Made by a program: the position numbers and the translations under genes | Shown: piece after piece, positions 40,445-51,700 of the stretch | How positions within the stretch are numbered: position 1 is the stretch's first letter | How the letters are laid out: every line of letters begins with the position of its first letter | The notes under the pieces: generated by a model | Database searches by the model: none | What the model saw: only the letters and a program-made list of their open reading frames with translations | Told to the model about the DNA's origin: nothing | Assembly: GCA_964035575.1 (NCBI GenBank) | Contig: OZ037869.1 | Coordinates: 434,001-498,000 of the forward strand | DNA: 64,000 nucleotides | Direction: 5' to 3' | Source of the DNA: Rhynchopus sp. YZ270_cl-10 | Lineage: Eukaryota > Euglenozoa > Diplonemea > Diplonemida > Diplonemidae

Positions 40445-41119
40445 TTAGTGTAGCTGTTGATGTGCGTTTCTCTTTCTCCTCCGTCGGAGCCCGCTGACCT
40501 GCATCTGCCGTTTCCGTGGTGGAGAGAGAGGGTTGCCCTCTACAGGAATGACTTCGCCTCCGTTGATGTCATCGTCGTCGTCTGAAAAGACCATTCCCGT
40601 AGGATAGATCTCTGTTGTCAGGGCCTTGTGTTTTGCTGAAAAATTCGTTGTTTTGGCCATATTCTCAACAGAAAACTCCTCTAATGTTCTTACAATACGC
40701 TTCTTTTTGCCAAAAATATATTCAACAGTGTTTCCAATCGATCCCTTCCAGCTGCGTTTAATGATTAACGCAAATCCGATGATAAAAACAAATGACGAAG
40801 CGCTGCACGCATATCCCGACAGCGAAAGCGAAGCAATCGGAAGAAACCGTGCTACTGAAGGGAAGAAGAAGTAAACCCCAAGGACACCCGCTGCCACCCC
40901 GACCGCGCCGAACACAGCGAGCAGCGCATACCACAAAAAGTCAAGCTGCCTGTCCAATGAGAGGCTCGTCTCAAGCAACACCTTTATTTGAGGCAAAGAA
41001 TCACGCTGTCTCTGACTCAGCCGTGGCGACTCCTCGGGAATGGTGATGCCCTGTACACGGTCACAGTCCTCCCGAAGAAAGGTACGGAGGGTGTCAGCAT
41101 CTTCCAAACTTAGCACCAT
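40445..41119 (-). CDS. Two-helix membrane protein, unknown family
   Basis: 224 aa, single exon, ATG at 41119 preceded by spacer sequence. Two hydrophobic segments: LWYALLAVFGAVGVAAGVLG and its continuation (~residues 60-85), and ASLSLSGYACSASSFVFIIG with FALII (~residues 90-115). An N-terminal region (EDADTLRTFLREDCDRVQGI) and a C-terminal tail, with an acidic run (SDDDDDINGGE) and a basic end (SGLRRRRKRNAHQQLH), flank them. This hairpin topology with a basic C-terminus suggests an ER or other internal-membrane protein, but no family is recognised. The last codons and stop overlap the plus-strand motif TTAGTGTAG also found in family E. Confidence 0.65.
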   Translation of the reverse strand: MVLSLEDADTLRTFLREDCDRVQGITIPEESPRLSQRQRDSLPQIKVLLETSLSLDRQLDFLWYALLAVFGAVGVAAGVLGVYFFFPSVARFLPIASLSLSGYACSASSFVFIIGFALIIKRSWKGSIGNTVEYIFGKKKRIVRTLEEFSVENMAKTTNFSAKHKALTTEIYPTGMVFSDDDDDINGGEVIPVEGNPLSPPRKRQMQVSGLRRRRKRNAHQQLH

Positions 41120-41535
41120 TTTTTTGTATTTTTGACTGAGAAGAATAAAAAATGTTTCGATTATCGTTTGATTCGAACTGAATGTGAGAAGGGGTTTTTG
41201 TAAGAAAAAAAAGGGGGAAATGGGTGACTCATTGAATAATTGTGTAAAAGAGAAAATAGGAGGAAAATGGTCTCCCAAAAAAAAAACTTAAAAATGCCAA
41301 CGACTTTAGGGGGAAAGACTGAATGATCCTCCCGGATGATTTCAGTGATTTTTTTTATGAAGAAAAAGAGGGATCAGAATAACACACAATGCAGCGAGGC
41401 CGACTACGCCCTGAACATAGGCATGTCTGGAATCTATGTGAGGCGTGACTGAAAACTTACAATCACATCTCTCAAGCCACACCTGAGCCGGCCTTAGTGA
41501 GGCAGATTCGGCCTCGGTGCATTGTATGTCATAAG

Positions 41536-41564
41536 AATAAACGCAACGATGTAAATCGTTTATT
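41536..41564. repeat. Small AATAAA-bearing hairpin downstream of DRC7
   Basis: AATAAACGCAACGATGTAAA then TCGTTTATT: AACGAT pairs with ATCGTT and AATA with TATT. It lies ~70 bp past the DRC7 stop. On the DRC7 transcript strand it reads AAATAAACGATTTACATCG, including an AATAAA hexamer, so it could be part of a 3'-end signal. Confidence 0.45.
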
Positions 41565-41634
41565 TGAGGAAGGTCCAACACCCAAAAGCATAACCTTCCC
41601 TCAAACCCGCAACCCCCAACCCAATCCTGTTGCC

Positions 41635-44600
41635 CTATGCCTCCTTCAACCTTGGGTCGTTTCTTAGCTTCATATCGAGGTTCGCGTACTTTTGAAGTGC
41701 TTGGTCTTGGTGACGTTCCTGCAATGAGGGGTTAACAAAGCATAAAAGGTTGGCTGGTTTTCTCTATTTTTTGCCAAAAAAAAAAGGGAGGCATTTTGAT
41801 AGCTGCAAAGGGGCAATAAGGGGGTGCACTACACGAACAGCGCCGGATTATTTTTGAAAAAAGAAAAAAAAAGAAGAAAAAAACCCAAAATTGACAGAAC
41901 ACATACCAAACGCTTCTCGAGGGTGCTGATCCGCCACATTGCATTCTCGACAATCTGGATGTAGTGGTCGTGCTCCTTTGTCTCCGCCATTTGCTCCTGG
42001 CTCTTGTGGAAGTTGGTTTGGTGTCTGGCGAGCTCTTCCTTTTCTCTGTCGAGGCGGTTTTGCATGATATGTGCACGTTGGATAAGACGGTCCTTGAGGT
42101 CTTTGAGGACCTGGTTTTTAACATCGAGCGCATCCTTCCCTGTAAGCTTGATGTCTTTCGTGTCACCACCCTTCGCAAACTGCGACAAATACGGCGCCAA
42201 ATAGTCTTTGCGCTGTTCAGCACGTCTCCGCTCATCTGCCTTCCGCTGTTCCTCATCGATTTTCGTCTCCTTTGTCTCATTGCGTAGGGTATCATATACA
42301 GTGATCTCTGCTTGGCACTTCTTCCCGGTGCCACCTTCTTCCTCTTGCCGGTTCTTCAGAATCTCTTCAGCGAATGCTTGCTTCAAGCGGATCTCATCCA
42401 AACACTTCTTCTCCTTCGCCATCAGAGTCCGCAGCTCCTCCATCAGGACTGTCTGCTTGGGTTGCTTCTGGTGTGGTTGCAGAACCGGGATGGTGACAGG
42501 AATCTTCATGTCTTTGCTGTAGTGCCGGCTGGAGCGGGTGATGCGCTCTGTGTGATAGGTTGAGGATTAATGTGAAAGACATAAGAAAATCCTTTAGATA
42601 AAACCAAAAAAGTCTTGAAATACAAAAAAACCCGCTCGTGGTACATTGATTGGTGTACCAGTTATTTCGGGGTTGAAATCTGATAAAAAATAGTTCGATG
42701 AACCTAAACCTCGTGGGCCAGGTGAAAACCATGGTTTTCACCTGGCCCACGAAAAACAAAACATGGTTAAACCATGTTTTGTGCCTCTACCATCTATCTA
42801 TAGGTTGTATTAATGGAATGGGTAACGTAATGTAATCTCGCGTATGCTGTGTTGCGGTTGCCTTGGGGGGGAAATTGGGCTTGAGGGAAAGTAGGTGGTG
42901 TGTGTACGTACCGTTTCCATAGTGATATTCAACCTTGATTTCGTTGAGTGTAACGTAGAAAGTTCGTTTGGCGACGTCCTGGTCTGCTGGGGTGTCAGGG
43001 TTTCGTTCAAATCTGTGTTGTTTTTTTTATGATTATTTTGTTGCAAAATAAAACGGAAAGTTTGGGGGGGGAAACAATACATACTTTTCCGCCATCTTCC
43101 TGGGCATGGGTTGGAGTTTTGTGTCTGCCATCCCGCCGGCGCCGGGTATCGAGAATAGGTGACCTGTTTGTTTGTTTGTTTGTTTTATATATTTTTCATT
43201 GGCTGCTTTTTCAAAATCAGGTGATTTTTTTTTGAGAAATTAACGTACAAAACCACCACAAAAAGCCAAACAGATGCAAAAAAAAAAGCATGAATTTTAG
43301 TTTCAAACCTACCCCTCACTCCTCCCTCCTCCTTCCCCCATCAAAACAACCCTCTCTCTACATACCTCTGTTCCTCGCCTCTTCGAGATGCCTTGCAGAG
43401 GGTTGTTCGTGGAAGGTTGCAGAACGGTAGATGAGACGGTCGTCACGGTCTTGGTAGTGCTCCATGATCTTTTTGACTTGGAGTGAGGATTCGTCTGACT
43501 GCTCACCGGGCTTTGCGTCGAAGAAGAGCTCTACACGTCTGACGAGGCCGTCGAGACGCGCCTTGCAGTAGAACACCATTGTACGCTGCCTGCCAAACTC
43601 AAAGATATGCTGCTGGAGAGCCTCCTGTGAGGCCCCAGGGAGGGGCTGCTCTCCAGGCAGAGGTTGCCTGCGCCCCTCTTCAAACCACTCATGTTGTACA
43701 CGCTTTCCTGTCAACGATGTAATCGGCTGTACACGTGGTGGGTACAACGCACGCCGCCGAAGCTTATCCTTGCGGAACTTAAAAAACGTATGGATCTCAC
43801 TTTCACATCCAAACTCATCCTTCAACGTTACCGTCTGTGTCTTCAAATCCTCCTCACTGTAGTCAGCGTACAGATCTATGGTGCAGTTGCTGTAGTCGAT
43901 CTTCTTGTGGTGGCCTGGGTTTGAAATGGGGTTTTTGGAGGAGGGGAGAGGAGGGGTGCACAGCAGAGAATAAGGTAGGGGGGGCCGGGGACCGGGGACC
44001 GGGTTATTCTCAGCCGGACTGGGACACAATATGTAGAAAACAGTGGTGAAAACGCCCGAAAGTGGGAGGGGACCCGGGCGCGGGAGGGTGGGGGACCGGG
44101 ACCGGGACCAGGACCAGGTACTGGTCCCGGTCCCTGGTCCCGGTCCTGGTACTGGTCCCGGTCCCGGTCCCTGGTACTGGTCCTGGTCCAGGACCAGTAC
44201 CAGACCAGGACTGGGACCAGGACCGGGACCGGGACCAGTACCAGGACCGGGACCAGTACCAGGACTGGGACCAGGACCAGGACCAGGACCAGGGACCGGG
44301 ACCAGTACCAGGACCAGGGACCAGGGACCGGGACCGGGACCGGGACCAGTACCAGGGACCGGGACAGGGACCGGGACCGGGACCAGGACCGGGACCGGGG
44401 AGCGGGGACCGGGGACCGGGCTTATTCTCTGCTGTGGAGGGGTGGAGGGGTATACCTGGATATCTGTTTTCGTATTGTCTGCGGGAGAGTGTGAGACGTT
44501 GGACCCAGGAAGGGGGGATGAGGTCTTGGTCGTCTTTGACGTTGGGTTGTTTTTCGGTTTGGCCGGTGACGCCGGCGTCGTTCGCGTCGTCTTCTTCTTC

Positions 44601-45677
44601 GTCGTCGTCGGCGACGAAGACCTGCTCCCAGCGGCGGAGGTCGAAGGAAAAGAAATCTTTGTCGTGGTGTTCTTTGCCGGTGCGTACGTTGAGCATGGAT
44701 ACCCAGTAGTTTGTATCGTTGAAGACTGACTCAACCCCAAGGTAGTTAGGGTCGTTTATCGCAACACGCTTCCCCGTAGATGGTTCAATGAAAAAGACCT
44801 CGCCTTCATCAATGCTCCCGTCCTTGCGTTTGTTGGGGCTCCCCATAAGCATCACCCACGAATGAACGCGTTTTCCGTATAGATCGTCGTCGTCGACGTC
44901 TTTATCTTCTACTTTGTCTTCTTCCTCGGTTTTCTTGACCATCTTCTTTTTGTCGACCTGGTTTTTGTCGAAAACGCTTTCAAGGTTGGGGCGTTGCTTT
45001 AAACGGGACCAGTATTTCTTGGATTTGTCTTTGACTTTGTCTTTTGATGCGGAGTCGTCGGTGGCACCGATGGGGTCGATGTTGTTGACCCAGGACTTTC
45101 GGAATTGGTTGTTTTCGCAGACCTCGCGAACTGCGTATCCTACTACCGCATATGCGTCGTATCCGGTACCTAGGAGGAGCGATGTGAGGAGTACAGACAT
45201 ATCAAAGCAGTCGCCGATCTGCCACTGCAACGTCGTGGCGGGCGACACCACCGGAGGCAGCTCTGTGGCTCGCGGCAGCTCCTCGTAGCGTATATAGTTT
45301 GCAACATACGCCGCACAGCCACGCCCCGGATGCAAAGGAGACTCCCAGTCGTAGAGCTCTTCATAGGGCAGCTCTGTGGAGCGGATGAAGGTGCAAATGA
45401 ATTTGCGTGTCCCGCATTCGTTGCGTGGTGTCAAGAGAAGCGGGCTTCTACTGGGGTACAACTGTGTGAATTGATTGCGGAATGTGTCGACAAACTCGAG
45501 GCACATCTCCTCCTTCGTGGTGTTCCGCCAGTAGCTGTCGGGGAAGGGCATCTCCCCGGTTTCCACCAAGTCCTTCAACCGATGCTCCTTATCAATACAA
45601 TAAGGCGGCTCCCCATCGCGTGTCTCCAACCCCGAGGTGTTATGACTCGGGATCTCAAAATTTTGTAGAGTGATCAT
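41635..45677 (-). CDS. DRC7: Dynein regulatory complex subunit 7 (6 exons)
   Basis: Exons on the minus strand: 44456-45677, 43366-43914, 43085-43163, 42912-43012, 41907-42547 and 41635-41718; phases agree and give 891 aa, close to human DRC7 (~870 aa). Introns begin GTATAC, GTATGT, GTATGT, GTACGT and GTATGT and end in CAG. Exon 1 holds the transglutaminase-like fold: TPRNECGTRKFICTFIRSTE, WQIGDCFDMSVLLTSLLLGT, RVHSWVMLM and INDPNYLGVESVFNDTNYWV. Later exons carry the DRC7 C-terminal part: MVFYCKARLDGLVRRVELFF, RKDYLAPYLSQFAKGGDTKD, AMWRISTLEKRL and the ending DPRLKEA. DRC7 is a linker subunit of the nexin-dynein regulatory complex of motile axonemes, required for regulated beating. The first intron contains a large GGGACC-rich minisatellite, the fourth hairpin repeats and perfect palindromes. 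Confidence 0.95.
42611..42684 (+). repeat. Family D copy in DRC7 intron 4
   Basis: AGTCTTGAAATACAAAAAAA, CCCGCTCGTGGTACATTGAT, TGGTGTACCAGTTATTTCGG, GGTTGAAATC. GGTACATTGATTGGTGTACC is a local hairpin. A family A-like TTCGATGAACCTAAACCTCG follows. Confidence 0.65.
42712..42781. repeat. Two perfect palindromes in DRC7 intron 4
   Basis: 42712-42751 is a perfect 40-bp palindrome: CGTGGGCCAGGTGAAAACCA followed by its complement TGGTTTTCACCTGGCCCACG. 42757-42781 is a second one, 12 bp arms with a one-base centre: CAAAACATGGTT, A, AACCATGTTTTG. Both are free of mismatches. Confidence 0.9.
43985..44420. repeat. GGGACC-type minisatellite in DRC7 intron 1
   Basis: About 435 bp of GGGACC, AGGACC and AGTACC hexamer variants, very GC-rich, changing strand near 44120-44195 (GGTCCC units). 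Frames across it encode Pro-Gly or Ser-Trp repeats in all readings and are artefacts; splice sites at 44456/44455 and 43915/43914 remove it. Confidence 0.9.
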
Positions 45678-46093
45678 GGTGGAAGAAATGCCGTCTGTAG
45701 AAGGGTGTGGAGGAAGAGGGGGAATTCTCTTTTGAAGGGAAAAAAATGGTCGTTTTTTTTTGTAGAGAGAAGCAATAATTCGCCATCTTGAAAGAAAAGA
45801 AAAAAATGGACAGATGGGGGAGGTGGATAAAAAGTGGAGGGTGGTATCGAGATGATACAAAAAGAAAAAAACCCCCTCGGGAATTGGTGACACAAAAAAA
45901 TTGGACAGAATTGTTTTATTTTTTTCTCCCCTGTTCAGAGCGGGGCATATCTTGATACCCTGAAGTACCTTCGCTGCAACGTTTTTTTCCGGCATAGGAG
46001 GGAAGGAAAAAGCAGTGCGATTGAACGCACCACTTGGGGGGTAGAATATATTTTTTTGCACTCGTTCTCTCCCTCTTGAATATTGATAAAAAG

Positions 46094-46198
46094 AGAAGTG
46101 GAAACGGTACAAAAACCGCGGAGACGAAAAGACATTTGGTTCACCACGAGGGTTATATCGAACCCCCAGAGAGCACTTCACTTGGCATGCACACAGTT
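46094..46198 (+). repeat. Hairpin repeat family C, extended form
   Basis: GAAGTGGAAACGGTACAAAA, ACCGCGGAGACGAAAAGACA, TTTGGTTCACCACGAGGGTT, ATATCGAACCCCCAGAGAGC, ACTTCACTTGGCATGCACAC. Same layout as 13856-13965 with GGGTTATATCGAACCC as the second hairpin. Confidence 0.7.
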
Positions 46199-46930
46199 TT
46201 ACCACGAGGGAGGTTGTATTCAGGTCTCATTTTGCCCCAGAACGGGAGTGATATCTTAAAGAAAAATGGGCTTCGCTAAACCCAAAGGGAAACTCTTTGG
46301 GAACATAGGGGGGCTTTTTTTGGGCCTTTTCTTTTGCCGCCAAGACAAAAGAACAATACAATTCTGTACAAAACGAAACTACCCTTTTGGGCAAGAATGC
46401 TGACAGAACTGCACCACCTTCTCCACCCCTACTCGATTGTCAGATCCAGGTGGGTGAGCAAAAAGCGGGTGTGAATATGCACATCATATCTTTTCACTCA
46501 CCCAAGTTTTCCCACCCACCTGGACCTGACAACCACGTAGAGGGAAAAGACGACTGAAAACTCTGGTTCGCAACCCATATATTTTGAGAGGAAAAGAAGG
46601 ATAACTGTTTGATTTTTTTTTTTTCAACAAAATAAAACTACAAGAATTTTTTTTGTTACACACGCAGACTCTTAAATCACATTTTAAATTTTTTAGGCAT
46701 ACACAACGAACCCTCCCGCCCTCTTCCCACCCCCACCTTAACAATAATGAGAAAAATTTGACAAATGATGAATGCGTCTCTGCACATTACGCGAGGATAA
46801 GAAAAAAGAGAAAATTACAAACTCATCGGGAAAACATAGAAGATATTTTCCCTTTTTTTGGGGGGGGATGTCAATCACCTCGGGTTCGCATTTCCTTTGA
46901 TGGTTGACTCTCCCCTTAGAGTAGATAATT

Positions 46931-46978
46931 AATTGACAACGTGCAAACACCTCTGTGGACGTTGGCACTGTAGATACC
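46931..46978 (+). repeat. Hairpin repeat family C, diverged short form
   Basis: AATTGACAACGTGCAAACAC, CTCTGTGGACGTTGGCACTG, TAGATACC. GTGC/GCAC is kept. Confidence 0.6.
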
Positions 46979-47476
46979 CTGTGGGGGGTGGCGAAAAGAA
47001 ACCCCTTTAGGGGATCTTCAGAAAGAGAATTTTTGAAAGATGGATGACCTACACAAGAACAGCAGATCTTTCAAAAAGAGAGAGAAAAAAATCGTAGCCA
47101 AGGAAACACATGGCAAATTAACATAAAAAAAAAAACAAAATGCATCTGAATTGGTACTTACTGCTACTCCATATGGGTTTTTTTGGTATTTTTTTTTGTT
47201 CTGTTTCTTAACTTATTGACAAACTTAAAAAGGTTAGGGTGTCGAAACCCCTTTCAAAAAGGTGCAAAACACGTTCCGGATTGTCATACTTTTTTTGTTG
47301 GGTAAAAAAATAAACAACACAAAGAAAAAAAAATAGGGGATAGGCGCCGAGAGAGGGAGCAGATTTCAACAAGTTCGAATCATGATTTAAGATTTTTAAA
47401 AAAACAAAGATGGGGCTATCCATCAGCATCTCATCGTCTCCTCTTTTTTTGTTGAATCAAGAGAAAAGGGGGGAAG

Positions 47477-47540
47477 GGAAGCTGATAGTGTCTTGCCTCG
47501 ACACAAAGACACTGACGCTCCGTGGATTTTTCGAACCCTG
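47477..47540 (+). repeat. Family C copy with compensated stem
   Basis: GGAAGCTGATAGTGTCTTGC, CTCGACACAAAGACACTGAC, GCTCCGTGGATTTTTCGAAC. The stem is AGTGT/ACACT where other copies have AGTGC/GCACT. Confidence 0.65.
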
Positions 47541-47675
47541 GAGACGTTACTAAACACTAAAAAGAGAAAAAAAATAAAGGTCGTAAGCTGAAGCCTTAAG
47601 TCACCTCAAAAAACAAAATTGTTTGTGGATATTGCATTTTTTGGAAAACGCTTCGGAATAACCACATAATAAAAG

Positions 47676-47728
47676 AAAAGTTTATAAGATCCCCCCTTAC
47701 TAAGCCTCTTATTGTGCTTAATCGCCTA
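47676..47728 (+). repeat. Hairpin repeat family A copy
   Basis: AGAAAAGTTTATAAGATCCC, CCCTTACTAAGCCTCTTATT, GTGCTTAATCGCCTA. The core stem CTAAGC/GCTTA is kept; the left side has an insertion of C bases. A family B copy follows 11 bp downstream. Confidence 0.65.
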
Positions 47729-47738
47729 AAAATAAAGG

Positions 47739-47777
47739 TTGAACAAGATGAATATGCCTCACGTGCATACACATCTA
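47739..47777 (+). repeat. Family B hairpin with compensated stem
   Basis: TTGAACAAGATGAATATGCC then TCACGTGCATACACATCTA. The stem is TATGC/GCATA instead of TGTGC/GCACA. Confidence 0.7.
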
Positions 47778-48120
47778 AAATAATACAGAATGTGCACAAC
47801 ATTGATAAGGTAAACCATAAACCCCACCACAGATGGACACCTCATGCACATTCACTATAAATCTACGTTTGGAAAAAGGAAAAAAAAACCCCCACCCCTT
47901 TATCGACCAAATTTCACCGTGAAAGAGAATAGTGACATAGGAGAGTTGATTGTCATTGCCGCACAGTCCATAACATGACCCTCTTTTTTTTTGTTTTGTT
48001 TTTTTTTTAGATTTGCTGGCACATAGCGAAACTACGGAGCTTCTCATTGTGATAGATCAAACAAAAAAAACAATTTAAAAAAAAATCAAAACACTCTCAG
48101 GCAGTTGTGTACAAAAAATG

Positions 48121-48160
48121 CAAATGATGAATGTGTACCTTTCAGGGCACACATCATCAA
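48121..48160 (+). repeat. Family B-like hairpin
   Basis: CAAATGATGAATGTGTACCT then TTCAGGGCACACATCATCAA. GATGA.TGTG pairs with CACA.TCATC; the loop is changed to CCTTTCAGG. Confidence 0.6.
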
Positions 48161-48329
48161 AAACACAAATCTGTACAACTGTCGCGAGGCAAACCCTCAT
48201 GAGTGCGTTTTGTGGGAAAGAACTGAGACTAGTAGGGGACTCTGGGTTTTGACTAATGACACCTCCCCCGTTTTGCATCCAAACCAATCACTCGTGAATA
48301 AATTTTTTTTTTGAAAACTTGGTTGTATT

Positions 48330-48371
48330 AGTGTAGCCACCCGAGGATGAATCCTCGGGTGGCTCCACTAA
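48330..48371. repeat. Family E-type hairpin with a perfect variable core
   Basis: TAGTGTAGCCACCCGAGGAT, GA, ATCCTCGGGTGGCTCCACTA. Arms pair over 20 positions with one mismatch. The flanks TAGTGTAG and CTCCACTA are those of family E; the core is different. A second, shorter one lies at 48394-48421. Confidence 0.75.
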
Positions 48372-48550
48372 TTATCTTTTTTTGAATGTTAGTGTAAACA
48401 GCTCAAGGAGGTGGTCCACTATTTTTTGTAAAACGGTTCATTTTCTATACGAAGAACACCAAAAAAAAAGGGTTTTTTTTTTGTCTGCTGACCTTTCACA
48501 TTAAAAATTTCACCTTTTTTTGCAGAGAATGGGGGAAAACAAATAAAGAA

Positions 48551-48593
48551 AAGTTGACTTGAAATACAAAGCCCTCTCGTGAACAGTGTACCA
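48551..48593 (+). repeat. Family D, 5' module only
   Basis: AAGTTGACTTGAAATACAAA, GCCCTCTCGTGAACAGTGTA, CC. The second module is missing; the flank is unrelated. Confidence 0.75.
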
Positions 48594-48790
48594 TAAAATG
48601 CCATTGATGACCAAAAAAAGAAAAGAAAAAAAGAAGAACTGTCTCGGGTCACCAAAAATAAACACAACAGACCAGATGGGTTTTCGTTATTTCGTATGGT
48701 TTCTTTTTTCTTTGGTAGAACGGAAAATATAAGCGCCTCCCCCCTCCTCCCCCTCCCCCCAAATAATACTATAAAGTTAACACAAACAGC

Positions 48791-51700
48791 TTACAACACT
48801 ACCGGCCCTCCCGCTGTGTTATTGGCCTGTGGGTGGAACACCTGTTCGATTGGGTTCACATCGACTGGGCGATCTACTGTCGGGGACACTTGGCTTGCGG
48901 AGGGTCCAATGGAGTCGACGGCTGACATGCGTGGGGAGTCGTATCCACCGGCAGCACCACCGTCACCTCCCCACTGGCCGTTTTGCTGGGGTTGATATAC
49001 ATTCTGTGCGGGATAGGCATTTGCATCGTATACTCCTTCCTGCGGCTGAACCGGGTACATCATTTGCGTCTCGGGTTTGTCCACAGTGTTCATGGTGTTC
49101 ATGGTGTTGGACTCCAATTCCACCTCCTTGTTGTGCTCCTCTTCCTTCTCCTCCCCCTTCCTGCAGCAGAGGAACACCAGAATGCAGACGAGACAGCACA
49201 GAATGACACCGACAGCGATGAGGAGCGGGAGCAGCCAGGCCCAGAGGTCGTCGTCGCTGCCGCCTGGGGAAGGGACCGGGTCGTCTTCAATGAGACGGTC
49301 CTGGGTGGTCAGGCCGACGAAGGGGAAGCTGCCGTTGTTGGCCGCAAGGTGGCCGTCAAGGGTCTCCATGAGCTGTTGCTTCACAACGTCCAGGTCTACC
49401 CCAGCCTCAGACGCGGTGCGTACAGGGATCATGTCGAAGTCAACGTATGTGTCTTCGTCTTCGAGCACATCCGCCGCACGCCCCTCAGCAAACATACCCG
49501 GCAGCTGGCACCCCCGTGCAAGGCTTTCCGTCCGCTTCTCGGGGCACTCTCCATTCTCGCAAACCGAAGCAGGGCAGGCACGGAGCACCTCAAAAAAGGA
49601 GATGAGGCGGGAAATGGCGGACATCAGCTCGTCCATAGCAGCTCTAAAAGCGCGGAGGCTGAACAGCGCAAGCTTGACCCGATACCGGATGCGGAACACC
49701 TTGTCCTTCTTCCCAGGGGTAGGAGTCTCAGGGGCCTGTGGTGTCGGTGTGCCTGTGGAGTGGAGGAAGTGCATCTCATACGAGACACCCCAGTTGTCGG
49801 ATGCGGCGATGTCGATGGCGGTGCTGTATGTCTCCGCACAGCAGCCTGCAGCGAGGGCCTGCGATGTGCCCCATGCGCCCACGGTGGTGCGGGTGTCGTA
49901 CTCCTGCACCAGGGTGCTGCCGTTGAGAGGGAAGCCACCCATGATGAACATCCCAGAGGTCTCAAGCTGCTCCCAAGGTCCGTTGTAGTCAGGCCCCCAG
50001 AACGGAATGGACAGCCCCTGCAGCACCTCGCACGCAGACGAGGTGGGCGAGATCTTGAAGTAGTCCCGTGTTGTGCCCATGTCCATGCGGAAGACACGCG
50101 ACAACGTGTTGTCCATGATCGCACTGTCAATCTGCGCACACGGCATGACAAACGCGTTGTCCCCAGTAGCTGGATACGCAAAACCCGACGACGTCACCGC
50201 AGGCGTAACGGTAATAGACCTGACGCGGTATGCCGTGGTCCACTGAGTGGTGGGAGTGCAGCTCGTGTCGCCGGCGGCGGGGTTGTCGCCAGCGGTGCGT
50301 GTGGTGCCCTCTTCGCACGCCCAGCACGACCCGTTCACGACAAACTGGTCTGCCACGCAGCGGTACTCACTGCACTGCACAGTGCTTACGTATGCACCAT
50401 TGCGGCACGTCGCGTCTCCGGTGCACTGGTAGCCAACATCAGGGATGATGCGGCATGAGAAGCCGTTCTCGCAGCTCGCAACTGCATTCGTGATGACTGG
50501 TGCGTCCGCGTTCCTGCACTCAGACTCTGTGCACGCAACAGTGGATTCGTATTTGCCGAACATGCAGCTCACCTGTCCCGTGCATTGGTACCCATTCGAA
50601 GAAGACATCGTGCACAGTGCAGCATGCGGGGTCGTCGCCTGGCAGTTCACAGCAGCGCCCGTCACAGTGGGTGGTGCGCTTGTGCACGCAGCAGGGAAGC
50701 ACGTGATGAATGAGGACAGGCTGATCGTGGGGGTGCCTGTGCACTTGAGCAGCACATCATCCGCCGAAGTAGACGCGTACCCTGGTGCGCACTTCGCCCT
50801 GCACTCGCTGTTCTCAGGGAGAAGGCTGCCCGCGTTGCACGACGTGCCGACGTACACAACGCCCGCAGGTGTGGCCGGCAGGGTGCACTTGGTCGACACG
50901 AAGCACTGTGCCGTGGACGAGTAGAACGGCGCCTTCTCCTTGCTGCAGATGACAGTTCCGTTGCATTCGTAAAGACTGCTGATCGGCTCCACGACGCAGG
51001 TGTCGTCGACAGCGCCCTGTGTCGCGCAGCGCACCAGACCGTTGGTGATGGTGGGTGCCACGGTGCAGGGCACTTGCTCGCCAACACACTTTCCGTCAAC
51101 GCATTGGTCGTTCTGTGTCCACGTCTTCCCGTCGTCGCACTGCTTGTTGCTGAGCTTCCTGGTGGAGCACTCACCGGCGGAGCCAATCCCAATGCACACA
51201 GCCTCCTGGCAGTGGGGCTCCGTTGTGACCGTACAGGTCACGCTTCCACAAGGCGTAGCTCCGACACACACACCGCTCACACACGTGTCGCTGACTGTGG
51301 AGGAGTTCCCATCATTGCACTGCTTCGTGTTTGCGGAGTTGGGGTTGCTGCACTGCTTGGTAAGAGGGTCACAGACACCGACTTCGTGGCACTGGTCCAT
51401 GGCAACACACACAACGTTGGCACAAGGGTCCACAGGAGGAGACGGTGTCTCGGGCGCAATCGTCATACCAGGAGGAGAGGGCGTGGGGGGCGCCGATGTG
51501 TCATTGCTGCCAGGTGCCGGGACACATGCAGGATAAGACGTGGACGGGTCGCGACACGTGTTGCAGTCGACACCTGCGTAAATAGATGGACACGTCTCGC
51601 ATGTGTCACCAGTCCAGGAGTTACGGCAGTCACACAGACACTTCTGGCCGGTGGGGTCGCTGCCATTGTGCGATCCATGATTCGAGCAGCTGAGCGCACT

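Larger units (their letters stand above)
45678..48790. other. Intergenic spacer with hairpin repeats
   Basis: 3.1 kb without a gene. Contains family C (46094, 46931, 47477), A (47577-47607 weak, 47676), B (47739, 48121), an E-type variable-core hairpin (48330) and D (48551). 46450-46540 has an inverted CAGGTCCAGGTGGGTGAG-like pair (AGATCCAGGTGGGTGAG at 46443 and CACCCACCTGGACCTGA at 46512). Confidence 0.6.

Noticed and set aside
44010-44740. Frames with PGPGPG or SWYWSRS repeats joining DRC7 exons
   Set aside because: They read through intron 1 and its minisatellite; homology to DRC7 resumes exactly at the splice sites.
4494-48126. Family A/B hairpins as box C/D snoRNAs (GATGA near the 5' side)
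   Set aside because: Only some copies contain TGATGA, and no consistent CTGA box or guide spacing is seen.
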